Of a DNA stretch of 39,143 nt, positions 16,535-25,470 are shown in pieces (position 1 is the first letter of the stretch; every line of letters begins with the position of its first letter). This DNA comes from Sulfobacillus benefaciens. GTDB lineage: Bacteria > Bacillota > Sulfobacillia > Sulfobacillales > Sulfobacillaceae. The notes below the pieces were generated by a model, which saw nothing but the letters and a program-made list of their open reading frames with translations, was not told where the DNA came from and did not search any database. The DNA lies in NCBI GenBank assembly GCA_003023725.1, contig PXYT01000036.1, positions 1-39,143 of the forward strand, in the 5' to 3' direction. The translations under genes and the position numbers were made by a program.

Positions 16535-17851
16535 TTGACGACCAAAGTAGGGATGGTCTCTTTGGGCTGTCCCAAAAACCGCGTGGATTCTGAAGTCATG
16601 CTCGGAATCTTGCAGGAAGCGGGATATCAATTGACACCGGAGGCCACTGAGGCCGATGTGTTAATTGTCAATACATGCGGTTTTATTAATTCTGCGAAGC
16701 AAGAATCCATCGATACCGTGTTGGAGATGAACCAGTATCGTGAAAAGGGGCAGCTTCGAGCTCTGGTCATGGCAGGATGCCTTTCCCAGCGATACCAACA
16801 AACCCTGTGGAATGACTTGCCGGAAGTGGACGCCATGGTGGGCACCGGAGAGTTCCACCGGATTGTGGAAGCGGTGGAAGGGGCATTGCAGGGAACAAGA
16901 CCGCATTTTTGGGGAGAAATGCCTGTGTCCGGTGTTAAGAGCACCCGGAAGCTGACCACTCCCGACTACACCGCCTATTTGAAAATCGCTGAAGGCTGCG
17001 ACCACAGTTGTAGTTTTTGTGCTATTCCGCAAATGCGGGGAGGATATCGCAGCCGTCCATTGCAGGACATCGTGGTGGAAGCGCGGCAACTGGTGGCAAG
17101 TGGTGTCCGCGAGCTCATTCTTATCGCTCAGGATTCGACCTTATGGGGTCATGATTTATACGGAAAGCCGAGTCTGCCGCGATTGCTGTATGCCTTGCAG
17201 GAAATCCCGGAGCTGGTTATGGTTCGTATTATGTACAGTTACCCAACCCAGATTACACCGAATTTGGTTCAAGCCATGCGTGATTTGCCGGTCGTGGCAA
17301 AGTATCTCGACATGCCGCTGCAACACGCCCATCCCGATTTACTCCAGAAGATGGGGCGACCCTTTCGTCGCGAAAAGACCGAAAGGGTGTTAAATATGAT
17401 CCGCGATGCTATACCGGATGTGACGCTTAGAACGACCTTCATTGTCGGATTTCCCGGTGAGACGGACGAGCATTTTAACACGCTTGTCGAGTTTATTAAC
17501 AATATGAAATTTGACCATGTTGGTGTATTTACCTATTCGCATGAAGAGGGGACACGGGCAGAGAATCTTGGAGATTCTGTGCCTGAGGCGGTTAAGTTGC
17601 ATCGGCGTCGCGAGGCCATGCTCTCTCAGCGGCGTGTGGTGGGATCGGTACGGGGACGGCATGTTGGCCGGGTTGTACCCGTTTTAATCGAAGAAGCCGG
17701 GGATACGGTGAGTACGGGGCGCAGTTGGATGGACGCTCCCGGAATCGATGGCGTGGTGTATGTGAAGGGACGGTACACTCCCGGCGAAGTGATTTCAGCC
17801 AGGATTACGGGCACGCGCGAATATGACCTGATAGCGGAGGATTCAGTGTGA
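16535..17851 (+). CDS. rimO: Ribosomal protein S12 methylthiotransferase
   Basis: The product is 438 residues from the TTG at 16535, chosen because GAGGTG lies six bases upstream and this matches the usual RimO length; the frame opens 54 bases earlier without a site. The UPF0004 domain carries Cys12, Cys48 and Cys82 for the auxiliary cluster. The radical SAM motif is C155-x3-C159-x2-C162 (CDHSCSFCAIP). A TRAM domain lies at about 375-436. The motif SLGCPKNRVDSE near the N-terminus is RimO-type rather than MiaB. It adds a methylthio group to an Asp of ribosomal protein S12. It overlaps pgsA by four bases. Confidence 0.93.
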   Translation: MTTKVGMVSLGCPKNRVDSEVMLGILQEAGYQLTPEATEADVLIVNTCGFINSAKQESIDTVLEMNQYREKGQLRALVMAGCLSQRYQQTLWNDLPEVDAMVGTGEFHRIVEAVEGALQGTRPHFWGEMPVSGVKSTRKLTTPDYTAYLKIAEGCDHSCSFCAIPQMRGGYRSRPLQDIVVEARQLVASGVRELILIAQDSTLWGHDLYGKPSLPRLLYALQEIPELVMVRIMYSYPTQITPNLVQAMRDLPVVAKYLDMPLQHAHPDLLQKMGRPFRREKTERVLNMIRDAIPDVTLRTTFIVGFPGETDEHFNTLVEFINNMKFDHVGVFTYSHEEGTRAENLGDSVPEAVKLHRRREAMLSQRRVVGSVRGRHVGRVVPVLIEEAGDTVSTGRSWMDAPGIDGVVYVKGRYTPGEVISARITGTREYDLIAEDSV

Positions 17852-18354
17852 AGGCCGCCGACTATGTGACGTTATCGCGGGTTGTTTTGACTCCGATAGT
17901 GATGATGTGTTGGCTGGCCCCATCGGGTCAGTGGCGTTGGATTGGGCTAATCCTCTTCATCGTCGCCGGGCTCACTGATTTTGCGGATGGGAGGCTGGCA
18001 CGGCACTCCGCTCACACCACCCGTATCGGCTCCTATCTCGATCCTCTCGCAGACAAAATCCTGGTCTTGGGAGCTGGCCTGGCGTTAATTGCCGGAGGTC
18101 GCCTTTCCGTATGGATTGTTTTCGTCATCTTGTTGCGTGAGCTGGCAATCACTGGGTTACGCTCGGTGTTACCTTCTGGAACCACAATGGCTGCCAGTTA
18201 TCCCGCGAAATGGAAAACCACGGCCCAATTGTTTGCGTTGGGCGCCTCCGCAGTATTGACAGGTTGGATTCCCGATGCCCTGTGGGTTGTGGCGATTGTT
18301 CTGACAATTTGGACAGGGGGAGAATATTTTTATCATTATTGGCCTAAAAATTGA
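17848..18354 (+). CDS. pgsA: CDP-diacylglycerol-glycerol-3-phosphate 3-phosphatidyltransferase
   Basis: The product is 168 residues, starting at a GTG that overlaps the rimO stop (GTGA). The CDP-alcohol phosphatidyltransferase signature is complete: D44-x2-D47-G-x2-A-R-x8-G61-x3-D65-x3-D69. About five hydrophobic segments place it in the membrane. It makes phosphatidylglycerolphosphate, the first step to phosphatidylglycerol and cardiolipin. The rimO-pgsA-cinA-recA neighbourhood is common in Firmicutes and supports the PgsA call over other members of the superfamily. Confidence 0.92.
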   Translation: MKAADYVTLSRVVLTPIVMMCWLAPSGQWRWIGLILFIVAGLTDFADGRLARHSAHTTRIGSYLDPLADKILVLGAGLALIAGGRLSVWIVFVILLRELAITGLRSVLPSGTTMAASYPAKWKTTAQLFALGASAVLTGWIPDALWVVAIVLTIWTGGEYFYHYWPKN

Positions 18355-18500
18355 AATAAATCCCTTATATTGTCGATTTCTTCCTTAATAGACAACCTTT
18401 AACGCGATCAGGGAGACTACTCCTATGATATACTGCCCTGTGTTTGGGCGGTGTTATTCCCTTATGCGGTGACAAAACCGAATAAAGGAGGCGAGTCGGA

Positions 18501-19022
18501 ATGATGAAATTTTCTGTGAGAAAAATTTTCATAGTTTTTGGGGTATTTGTTGTCGTGTTGGGAATATTGCGCGGCGCTCAGTGGGTTTACTTGCACTCCG
18601 TAGTGCGCTCGCCTCTGAGGCAATCCATCAGCCGCATCCATGGAGTCAGTCGCGTCAGCATCAACCCTCAGGGAGAAATTTCGGTTATCTTAACGAAAGA
18701 TGCTAATCTCATGGGAACCTATGAAGCTATAGAGACTGCCACTAAAAGTGTCATGGGGCATGCTCCGGCAAATTTGGCTATTCATAACCATCCAAATGCC
18801 AGCATGAATAGTATGGTGAATGCACTACGTTTGATCGTCGCGCAAGGGGAGGCTACAGGGCAATATGTAGCGATGAATAAAGCAATTCAACACTTGGCTG
18901 GGGATCACCATATGACGGCCACGGTGCAGCTGAGCAATCATCATATTTTCGTGTCATTACAATCAAAGAGTCATTGGCTTGATGAAGTCATGCCCTTGAA
19001 ATTAGGGGGTGCAGGATCTTGA
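18501..19022 (+). CDS. Single-pass membrane protein of unknown function, partner of FtsH-like protease
   Basis: The product is 173 residues with an AAAGGAGGCG site before the ATG. A basic start (MMKFSVRK) and one hydrophobic segment (about 9-25) predict an N-in, C-out protein with about 145 residues outside the membrane. The outer part looks alpha/beta: a strand-rich section (RVSINPQGEISVILT), a helical section with several Met and His residues, and a strand pair near the end. I recognise no family. It overlaps the FtsH-like gene by four bases, so the two are probably made together. That protease lacks its own periplasmic domain, so this protein may supply one; this is inference. Confidence 0.7.
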   Translation: MMKFSVRKIFIVFGVFVVVLGILRGAQWVYLHSVVRSPLRQSISRIHGVSRVSINPQGEISVILTKDANLMGTYEAIETATKSVMGHAPANLAIHNHPNASMNSMVNALRLIVAQGEATGQYVAMNKAIQHLAGDHHMTATVQLSNHHIFVSLQSKSHWLDEVMPLKLGGAGS

Positions 19023-20488
19023 TTCGGGAAGTAGTTATCGGAGCGGTTTTGGCGCTGTTAGTGTTTTTGGGGCTCAATGGGGTGGACATCTGGCCCATTA
19101 TTCTGTTATTAGGCTTAGGTGTAGCGGTTTACGCCTCCGGAATTTTAAACCGTTTAGGCACGCGAGCTGTACGCAAGGTGCAAGTCAGTCAGGTGACAAC
19201 TTCCTTCCAGGACATCGGCGGTCAGCATATGGCCAAGAACGAGTTGAAAGAGGCTCTCGAATTTATTTTAAAACCGGAAGTGATCAGCCGTCTTGGCATT
19301 AGGCCCTTAAAGGGCATATTACTGACCGGACCTCCCGGTACGGGCAAGACCTTATTGGCGAAGGCTGCGGCGCACTATACCGAATCGGTATTTTTGTCGG
19401 CATCGGGGTCTGAATTTGTGGAAATGTATGCAGGAGTGGGGGCCCAGAGGGTGCGGCAACTGTTTCAAGATGCCAGGACCATGGCCCGCAAGGAATCGAA
19501 GTCGAGCGCCATTATCTTTATTGACGAAATCGAGGTCATGGCCGGGAAACGGGGCAGTAATCAGTCGCACTTGGAATACGACCAGACTTTAAATCAGTTG
19601 CTGGTCGAAATGGACGGAATGCCAGTGCACGACGACGATGTCCGGATTCTTGTGATGGCAGCGACTAATCGGGTGGACTTGCTGGACCAGGCTTTGATGC
19701 GTCCTGGACGGTTTGACCGTCTCGTTCGGGTGGATTTGCCCGACCGAGAAGGGCGTCTCAGCATTTTGAAACTGCATACCCGTAATAAGCCGCTGGACGT
19801 TGACGCCGATCTGGACGTGATCGCCCGCGAAACCTTCGGATTTTCGGGGGCTCATCTGGAGAGTGTCTGTAATGAAGCTGCGATTCTGGCCATGCGCGAG
19901 GGTGCCGAATCGCTTACAACACGGCATTTGAGACAGGCTGTTGACAAGGTGATGCTGGGCGAGCGGATGGATAGAACATTACGTCGGGATGACATGAAGC
20001 GCGTCGCTATTCACGAGAGCGGGCATGCCATTATTGGAGAACTGGTTTCGCCGGGATCGGTATCTTCGGTGACTATTGCGCCCCGCGGGATGGCCTTGGG
20101 CTTTGTGCGTCATGCTCCGGATGACGACCGTCTGCTTCAGACGGTGTCGGAATTAAAGGCGGACATTCAGGTTCTTTTGGGAGGTTCTGCCGCTGAACGG
20201 ACCATTTTGGGCGAACAAAGCACCGGCGCAGCCAACGACTTTGAAAAGGCTTGGGAAGTGGCCCGTCAAATGGTTCTTTCAGGAATTTCAACCCTCGGGG
20301 TGATCCACGAGGAGGCTTTGTCGCAGGATCTCCTCTACCAGACGATTCGGGACATTATTACGGAACAGCAAGAGATTGTGGATGATTTAATTGCGGAAAA
20401 CCGGAAAAAACTGTTAAGCCTGGCGGATACGTTATTGGAGCATGAGACCTTATCGGGAGATCAAGTGCGCTCATTCGTCATATCTTAG
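19019..20488 (+). CDS. Short FtsH-like AAA+ zinc metalloprotease
   Basis: The product is 489 residues from a TTG overlapping the previous stop. Two hydrophobic segments (about 4-19 and 25-41) are joined by only a few residues, so the usual FtsH outer domain is missing. The AAA+ module has FQDIGG (63-68), Walker A GPPGTGKT (104-111), pore loop MYAGVGA (136-142), Walker B IIFIDEIE (165-172) and a second region of homology NRVDLLDQALMRPGRFDR (217-234). The M41 protease domain keeps HESGH (332-336) and the third zinc ligand in GAANDFEK (Asp407). It should be an active membrane ATP-dependent protease. FtsH is usually over 600 residues with a long C-terminus; this one is compact. Confidence 0.85.
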   Translation: MIREVVIGAVLALLVFLGLNGVDIWPIILLLGLGVAVYASGILNRLGTRAVRKVQVSQVTTSFQDIGGQHMAKNELKEALEFILKPEVISRLGIRPLKGILLTGPPGTGKTLLAKAAAHYTESVFLSASGSEFVEMYAGVGAQRVRQLFQDARTMARKESKSSAIIFIDEIEVMAGKRGSNQSHLEYDQTLNQLLVEMDGMPVHDDDVRILVMAATNRVDLLDQALMRPGRFDRLVRVDLPDREGRLSILKLHTRNKPLDVDADLDVIARETFGFSGAHLESVCNEAAILAMREGAESLTTRHLRQAVDKVMLGERMDRTLRRDDMKRVAIHESGHAIIGELVSPGSVSSVTIAPRGMALGFVRHAPDDDRLLQTVSELKADIQVLLGGSAAERTILGEQSTGAANDFEKAWEVARQMVLSGISTLGVIHEEALSQDLLYQTIRDIITEQQEIVDDLIAENRKKLLSLADTLLEHETLSGDQVRSFVIS

Positions 20489-20537
20489 CTTTACCTCACC
20501 ATCGGGTACTGCCAGCGGCTTCAACGTGTCCGGGACC

Positions 20538-20572
20538 ACAATTGCCCATGGGTTGCCGGGCAGTTGTATTTC
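20538..20572 (+). terminator. Probable terminator hairpin after the FtsH-like gene
   Basis: ACAATTGCCC (20538-20547) pairs with GGGCAGTTGT (20558-20567) over 10 bp with one G-U, enclosing a 10-base loop, and ATTTCT follows. The T-run is short, so termination may be partial. It lies 50 bases after the protease stop and 55 bases before the cinA start. Confidence 0.45.
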
Positions 20573-20622
20573 TATCCTAAATATGGCATGATCATAACAC
20601 CTGATAGTACGGAGGGACAGGC

Positions 20623-21870
20623 GTGTTTAATGTTGCCGGCCTCGTGGCGGTAGGCGATGAAGTATTAAGCGGGGAAGTCATCAATTCCAATGCCGCGTGG
20701 TTGGCACAACAACTGTTATCGGTCGGGATTCACACCAAATGGCACATGGTTGTTGGGGACGATGTGACGGCCATATCGCAAGCATTGGAATGGATACATT
20801 CACGGGTCGATCTAGCGATTGTGATAGGAGGTTTGGGTCCGACCGCCGATGACCTGACCAAAGATGCGGTAGCCGACCACTTTCACTGGGATTTGGTTGT
20901 GGATGCGGCGACGGCAGATTACATTGCTGCTCATCACGGGCGAAGCCCCGGATGGCAGGAATCGGTCTCACGACAGGCTCAAATTATCACGGGAGCAACA
21001 GTCTGGCAAAATCCCAACGGACAGGCGCCGGGGCAACTTATTGAGACTTCTCGAGGTGTGATTGTTCTCTTGCCGGGACCTCCTCGGGAACTTGAAGGGT
21101 TGGTCCGCGGTTTCTTGTTGCCGTGGCTTAAACAAGGACGTGCTCATAGCCAAGTGATTCGCAGAACACTGACGTCTTTTGAGGCCGGTGAGTCGGCACT
21201 CGCGCACCAATTGCTCCCACTGCTTTCAGGACAACATCCAAAAATGGGTATTTACGCTAATCCGGGAAACGTTGAAGTACGATTAGAGACTTCAACATCC
21301 GACAAACAACGGGTATTAAGCGAAAGGGCTGTGGCCTGGATCCGGGGCAGGATCTCTGGGCGGCTTTATGAATTGAACCAGGTCAATCGCGCTCACGTAT
21401 TATTGGAGACTTTGATCGGGCGGAGGGAAACTTTAAGTGCCATGGAATCCCTGACCGGAGGGCTCGTCTTGGCGAGGCTGATAAATGTTCCCGGGGCCTC
21501 GCTTTGTGTGGCTGGCGGAGCCATTGCGTATACTGATCGGGTTAAGATGCTGCTGGGGGTGCCCTTGGAAATTCTCGAGCAACATGGGGCCGTCAGCGCA
21601 GAGTGTGCGGAGTCCATGGCCCGCAGCATACGACAAGAGTACGGAACTGATTGGGGCATAGGTACCACGGGTTACGCAGGTCCGAGCGGGGGCGATGAGG
21701 AAAATCCGGTGGGAACCTTCTATGCAGCTGTCGTGGGGCCCGAGGGAAGCCGGGTGAAACGACGCATGGTGGCTTTGGATCGGCAAGGTGTCCGCGAAGC
21801 CGCTGTCGAACTGGCATTAACTATCCTTTGGGAAATGCTTGACCTTTCCGAGACCTATGGCAGCCCTTGA
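20623..21870 (+). CDS. cinA: CinA: competence/damage-inducible protein with NMN amidohydrolase domain
   Basis: The product is 415 residues from a GTG with GGAGGG upstream. The N-terminal half is the MoaB/Mog-like domain (about 3-170) with GDEVLSGEVINSN, GGLGPTADDLTKDAVA and LLPGPPRE. The C-terminal half (about 255-410) is the PncC-type nicotinamide-nucleotide amidohydrolase domain, with a TGG-like ESLTGGLVLARL start and TGYAGPSGGDEENPVGTFY. In bacteria this two-domain form handles pyridine-nucleotide repair (ADP-ribose pyrophosphatase and NMN deamidase activities). It lies upstream of recA, as in B. subtilis and streptococci, here with a helicase gene between them. Confidence 0.93.
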   Translation: MFNVAGLVAVGDEVLSGEVINSNAAWLAQQLLSVGIHTKWHMVVGDDVTAISQALEWIHSRVDLAIVIGGLGPTADDLTKDAVADHFHWDLVVDAATADYIAAHHGRSPGWQESVSRQAQIITGATVWQNPNGQAPGQLIETSRGVIVLLPGPPRELEGLVRGFLLPWLKQGRAHSQVIRRTLTSFEAGESALAHQLLPLLSGQHPKMGIYANPGNVEVRLETSTSDKQRVLSERAVAWIRGRISGRLYELNQVNRAHVLLETLIGRRETLSAMESLTGGLVLARLINVPGASLCVAGGAIAYTDRVKMLLGVPLEILEQHGAVSAECAESMARSIRQEYGTDWGIGTTGYAGPSGGDEENPVGTFYAAVVGPEGSRVKRRMVALDRQGVREAAVELALTILWEMLDLSETYGSP

Positions 21871-21913
21871 GGATAGGATTTAACCAACAAAATCAACTAC
21901 GAAGGAGTTATCA

Positions 21914-23500
21914 ATGGAACAAGAATCTTTGAAACTGGAAACATTTAAGAGCATGGGGTTATCCATTCCCGTATTGAAGGCCCTGGAAGAAATGGGATTC
22001 GAGGAACCGTCGCCTATTCAAGTTCGGACCATTCCCTTAATCTTGGAAGGACATGATTTGATTGGTCAGGCTCAAACCGGAACCGGGAAAACGGCCGCAT
22101 TTGGCGTTCCCATTGTGGAACGGTTGGACCACCGCAGTAAAAAGGTGCAGGCGTTGGTCATGGCTCCAACCAGGGAGTTGGCCATTCAGGTGTCTGAAGA
22201 AATCACCAAGATTGGGCGTCATGCCGGGGTAAAAGTGGTGCCGATATATGGTGGGCAGTCCTATGACCGGCAATTGAAAGCCCTGGAGCACGGAGCTCAA
22301 GTTGTTATCGGCACACCGGGGCGGGTGATGGATCACATTCGGCGGGGGACACTGAAATTGGAATCTGTTCGCATGGTGGTTCTGGATGAGGCAGACGAAA
22401 TGCTCGATATGGGATTCATCGAAGACGTGGAATTCATTTTGCAGAACATTCCCAGTGAGCGGCAAACCATGTTGTTTTCCGCGACCGTTCCGGAAGCCAT
22501 TGCCCGGTTGGCACGGAAGTATCTAAAAAATCCGGAGCACATCTCAATCAGTCCGGAAAGGCTGACGGTTCCGAAAACCGAACAGGTTTACTACGAGGTG
22601 CGGGAACATGAAAAATTGGACGGCTTGTCGCGGATACTGGACATGGAGAGTGCCGAGAGGACTATCATTTTCTGCCGTACCAAAAAACGAGTTGATGAGC
22701 TGGCGGAAGGGTTGCAGGCGCGGGGCTACTCGGCGGAAGCTATACACGGCGATTTAAACCAAGTTCAACGTAACCGCGTGCTGAAGCGTTTCAAGGATGG
22801 CGTCAGTGAGATTTTGGTCGCGACGGATGTAGCTGCGCGAGGTCTGGATATTGAAAATGTCACCCACGTGATCAATTACGACTTGCCCCAAGACACGGAA
22901 TCCTATGTGCACCGTATTGGACGAACAGGGCGGGCCGGTCGTAGCGGCACGGCTGTCACGCTGGTGCTGCCAAAAGAATTCCGGCAGTTCCGCCAAATGG
23001 AGAGAATTTTGCGTGTTCGCGTACAAAGGCGGCCCCTGCCGACTCAGGAAGACGTGGCCGAGAAGCAGCGTGAGGCCTTGAAAAACCGCTTGGCAGATGA
23101 AATTGAACGCGGCGTGTTACCGGCATACCAAGATATTGTCATGGAATTGGCCGAGTCTTATGATAGCGTAGATATTGCTGCAGCGGCGTTGCGTCTTATG
23201 CTAGACAAAGGACGCGACCAGAGCGCGGAAGGAGAGTTTGGCGAAACTGGCGCCGAACCGGGCATGGTCAGGCTGTTCCTGAACTTGGGACGCATGGACC
23301 GCGTGTCTCCGGCGGATATCGTCAGGGGTCTGGCGGAAGGTGCGCACATTTCCGGAAGCGTGATCGGATTGATAGACATTTACGATCGGTTTACGTTTGT
23401 GGAAGTGCCACAGGACGCAGCGGCGAAAGTGCTTCAAAACCTTGGCTCTATCGTCATTCGTGGAAAGTCGGTCAACATGGAACCGGCTCGGCCGAGGTAA
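21914..23500 (+). CDS. DEAD-box RNA helicase with DbpA-type RNA-binding C-terminus
   Basis: The product is 528 residues with an AAGGAG site before the ATG. Motifs in order: Q motif SPIQVRTIP (about 35), I AQTGTGKT, Ia PTRELA, Ib TPGR, II DEAD, III SAT, V ARGLD, VI HRIGRTGRAG (about 338). After the helicase core comes a helical segment (about 375-435). The C-terminal 75 residues (MVRLFLNLGRMDRVSPADI through VEVPQDAA) match the DbpA RNA-binding RRM (PF03880). That domain targets 23S rRNA hairpin 92 in DbpA and YxiN, so a ribosome-assembly role is likely. CshA/DeaD-type proteins are the other possibility. Confidence 0.92.
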   Translation: MEQESLKLETFKSMGLSIPVLKALEEMGFEEPSPIQVRTIPLILEGHDLIGQAQTGTGKTAAFGVPIVERLDHRSKKVQALVMAPTRELAIQVSEEITKIGRHAGVKVVPIYGGQSYDRQLKALEHGAQVVIGTPGRVMDHIRRGTLKLESVRMVVLDEADEMLDMGFIEDVEFILQNIPSERQTMLFSATVPEAIARLARKYLKNPEHISISPERLTVPKTEQVYYEVREHEKLDGLSRILDMESAERTIIFCRTKKRVDELAEGLQARGYSAEAIHGDLNQVQRNRVLKRFKDGVSEILVATDVAARGLDIENVTHVINYDLPQDTESYVHRIGRTGRAGRSGTAVTLVLPKEFRQFRQMERILRVRVQRRPLPTQEDVAEKQREALKNRLADEIERGVLPAYQDIVMELAESYDSVDIAAAALRLMLDKGRDQSAEGEFGETGAEPGMVRLFLNLGRMDRVSPADIVRGLAEGAHISGSVIGLIDIYDRFTFVEVPQDAAAKVLQNLGSIVIRGKSVNMEPARPR

Positions 23501-23566
23501 CCCGGCGATTTTTGAAGGGTTAAGGCGATAGTTTCACAGGTAGGCCAGCAGGGGGAGGAAGAAACT

Positions 23567-24604
23567 ATGGCGATGGACCGGAATAAGGCATTGGATCTGG
23601 CCCTGGCGCAAATTGAAAAACAATTTGGCAAAGGCTCGATCATGCGGTTGGGTGAAGCGTCATCGCAAACGGCCATCGATGTCATTTCTACGGGGTGTCT
23701 CCCACTCGATATTGCTATGGGGGTCGGCGGATTGCCCCGTGGACGAGTGGTGGAAATTTACGGACAGGAGTCCTCTGGGAAGACGACAATAGCTCTGCAC
23801 GCTATTGCGGAGGCTCAAAAAGCGGGGGGCGTGGCGGCATTCATCGACGTCGAGCACGCCTTAGACCCTTTGTACACCAGCAAATTGGGTGTAAACCTTA
23901 ATGATTTGTTGATTTCCCAGCCGGACACAGGGGAACAGGCGCTGGAAATCGCAGAGGCCCTTGTCCGTTCCGGAGCTGTGGACATAGTTGTCGTGGATTC
24001 GGTGGCGGCGTTGGTTCCTCGGGCAGAGATTGAGGGAGAAATGGGCGATGCCCATGTCGGATTACAGGCTCGTCTGATGTCTCAGGCCCTTCGCAAGCTA
24101 ACCGGGGCAATTTCCAAGTCAAACACGGTAACGGTCTTTATTAACCAACTTCGCGAAAAAGTTGGGGTGATGTTTGGTAATCCCGAAACTACGCCGGGGG
24201 GCAGGGCCCTCAAGTTTTACTCGTCTATCCGCTTGGAAGTGCGCCGCATTGACAGTTTGAAGCAGGGTACGGACGTGGTGGGAAACCGAACTCGGGTCAA
24301 AGTGGTGAAAAATAAGGTAGCTCCACCGTTTAAACAAGCCGAATTTGATATTTTGTATGGTGAAGGTGTGTCGCGGGAAGGAAGCATTCTCGACTTAGCT
24401 GTGGAAATTGGTTTGGTGCAAAAAAGTGGTGCGTGGTATGCCTACGGTGATTTGAGACTGGGCCAGGGTCGCGAAAACACCCGGGAATTCCTAAAGAACA
24501 ATCCGGAGCTGGCTCGCGAACTGGAGGCAAAGATTCGTCAGCACTTTCAGACGGATCCGCCGGCCGTGGCATTAGTCGATTCGGATGACAAGGGTGCGGA
24601 ATAA
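23567..24604 (+). CDS. recA: Recombinase RecA
   Basis: The product is 345 residues, normal for RecA, with GGGGGAGGAAG before the ATG. It shows [20 protein letters not shown], Walker A GQESSGKT (about 69-76), Walker [13 protein letters not shown] and the L2-region segment [22 protein letters not shown]. It forms the filament that pairs DNA strands in recombination and promotes LexA cleavage. I see no GAACNNNNGTTC-type LexA box in the 66 bases upstream, so SOS control, if any, would act further up. The recX start lies inside its last 20 bases. Confidence 0.98.
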   Translation: MAMDRNKALDLALAQIEKQFGKGSIMRLGEASSQTAIDVISTGCLPLDIAMGVGGLPRGRVVEIYGQESSGKTTIALHAIAEAQKAGGVAAFIDVEHALDPLYTSKLGVNLNDLLISQPDTGEQALEIAEALVRSGAVDIVVVDSVAALVPRAEIEGEMGDAHVGLQARLMSQALRKLTGAISKSNTVTVFINQLREKVGVMFGNPETTPGGRALKFYSSIRLEVRRIDSLKQGTDVVGNRTRVKVVKNKVAPPFKQAEFDILYGEGVSREGSILDLAVEIGLVQKSGAWYAYGDLRLGQGRENTREFLKNNPELARELEAKIRQHFQTDPPAVALVDSDDKGAE

Positions 24605-25061
24605 GAATCCCTATACCCTTGCTCTCCACTGGCTGGGATACCGCGACTACAGCAAAGCTCAAATGGTGGACCGCTTGCAAAGATCCGGGTATGAGGCAGA
24701 AAGCGCCCGGAACACCGTAGAGCGGCTGGCCCGGGAAGGTTGGATCGATGATACCAGATTGGCTTACCACGTTGTGGAGCACTGTTTGGAGTCTAAAAAT
24801 ATGGGTCCGGCTCTAATTCGTCATCAATTGGTCTCAAAGGGCTTGGCGCCAGAGATTTACGAACCGGTTCTCCAGGAACGTGTTTCGGGTATAGATTGGC
24901 TCAAGATTGCCGAAGCTCTCCGGGAGCGTTACGATATGAACGAACCGCGGGAACGGAGACGCTTTGGCCGCTATTTGATTCGCCGAGGCTTTCCGGTTTC
25001 TCTGGCGTGGCAATTGGCGGGTTGGGAGGAAAACGGGGCGGATCCGGAAGGGGACTACTGA
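24585..25061 (+). CDS. recX: Regulatory protein RecX
   Basis: The product is 158 residues from the ATG at 24585, inside the recA 3' end; a GTG at 24594 is an alternative. RecX three-helix repeats are visible: [20 protein letters not shown] with [16 protein letters not shown] (about 10-55), then [15 protein letters not shown] (about 75-90) and a third repeat with [13 protein letters not shown] near 125-140. RecX binds the RecA filament and limits its activity. The overlap with recA is the common bacterial arrangement and suggests translational coupling. Confidence 0.9.
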   Translation: MTRVRNKNPYTLALHWLGYRDYSKAQMVDRLQRSGYEAESARNTVERLAREGWIDDTRLAYHVVEHCLESKNMGPALIRHQLVSKGLAPEIYEPVLQERVSGIDWLKIAEALRERYDMNEPRERRRFGRYLIRRGFPVSLAWQLAGWEENGADPEGDY

Positions 25062-25066
25062 AAGCT

Positions 25067-25357
25067 GTGGCACTGAAGATTATTGAAGAATGTATTTCCT
25101 GCGGAGCGTGTGAACCGGAATGTCCTAACGGAGCCATAAGCGAAGCCGAAGACGTCTATGTTATCGATCCCGGCTCGTGCACCGAGTGCTATGGCTTTCA
25201 CGCTACCCAGCAGTGTGCTGATGTGTGTCCCGTGGAGGCGTGTGTGCAAGACGAGCAACATCCCGAAACACCGGCGCAATTGAAAGACAAATTTTTATCA
25301 CTTCATCCTCTGAGCATGTTGGAAAACACCGGGAAATGGAAGTCTCCTGTATTATGA
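25067..25357 (+). CDS. 2[4Fe-4S] ferredoxin, Alvin type
   Basis: The product is 96 residues from a GTG at 25067; the ribosome site (GGAAGGGG, about 12 bases up) is weak and the gene starts five bases after recX. Cluster I ligands are CISCGACEPECP (C-x2-C-x2-C-x3-CP). Cluster II is C-x2-C-x8-C-x3-CP (CTECYGFHATQQCADVCP). The eight-residue insertion in the second motif marks the Alvin/YfhL-type ferredoxins of low redox potential. The last 35 residues form a C-terminal helix and tail. It would carry electrons in the cytosol; the partner is not shown. Placement just after recX is unusual and may be only operon sharing. Confidence 0.88.
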   Translation: MALKIIEECISCGACEPECPNGAISEAEDVYVIDPGSCTECYGFHATQQCADVCPVEACVQDEQHPETPAQLKDKFLSLHPLSMLENTGKWKSPVL

Positions 25358-25387
25358 AGGTGTGAAGCCAACCGCGGAGGCCGTTCA

Positions 25388-25447
25388 ATGCAGGAAAGGC
25401 TGACTGATTCGGTGAATGATACGTATGATAACCTCAAGAACCATTAA
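25388..25447 (+). CDS. Possible 19-residue small protein
   Basis: An ATG at 25388 follows GCGGAGG with six bases spacing and opens a 19-codon frame (MQERLTDSVNDTYDNLKNH) ending in TAA. The peptide is hydrophilic and helix-prone. It sits in the 113-base gap between the ferredoxin gene and the next gene. The ribosome site is the only support, so it may be chance. Confidence 0.2.
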   Translation: MQERLTDSVNDTYDNLKNH

Positions 25448-25470
25448 CCACCGGAAAGGGAGGGTGCCAA

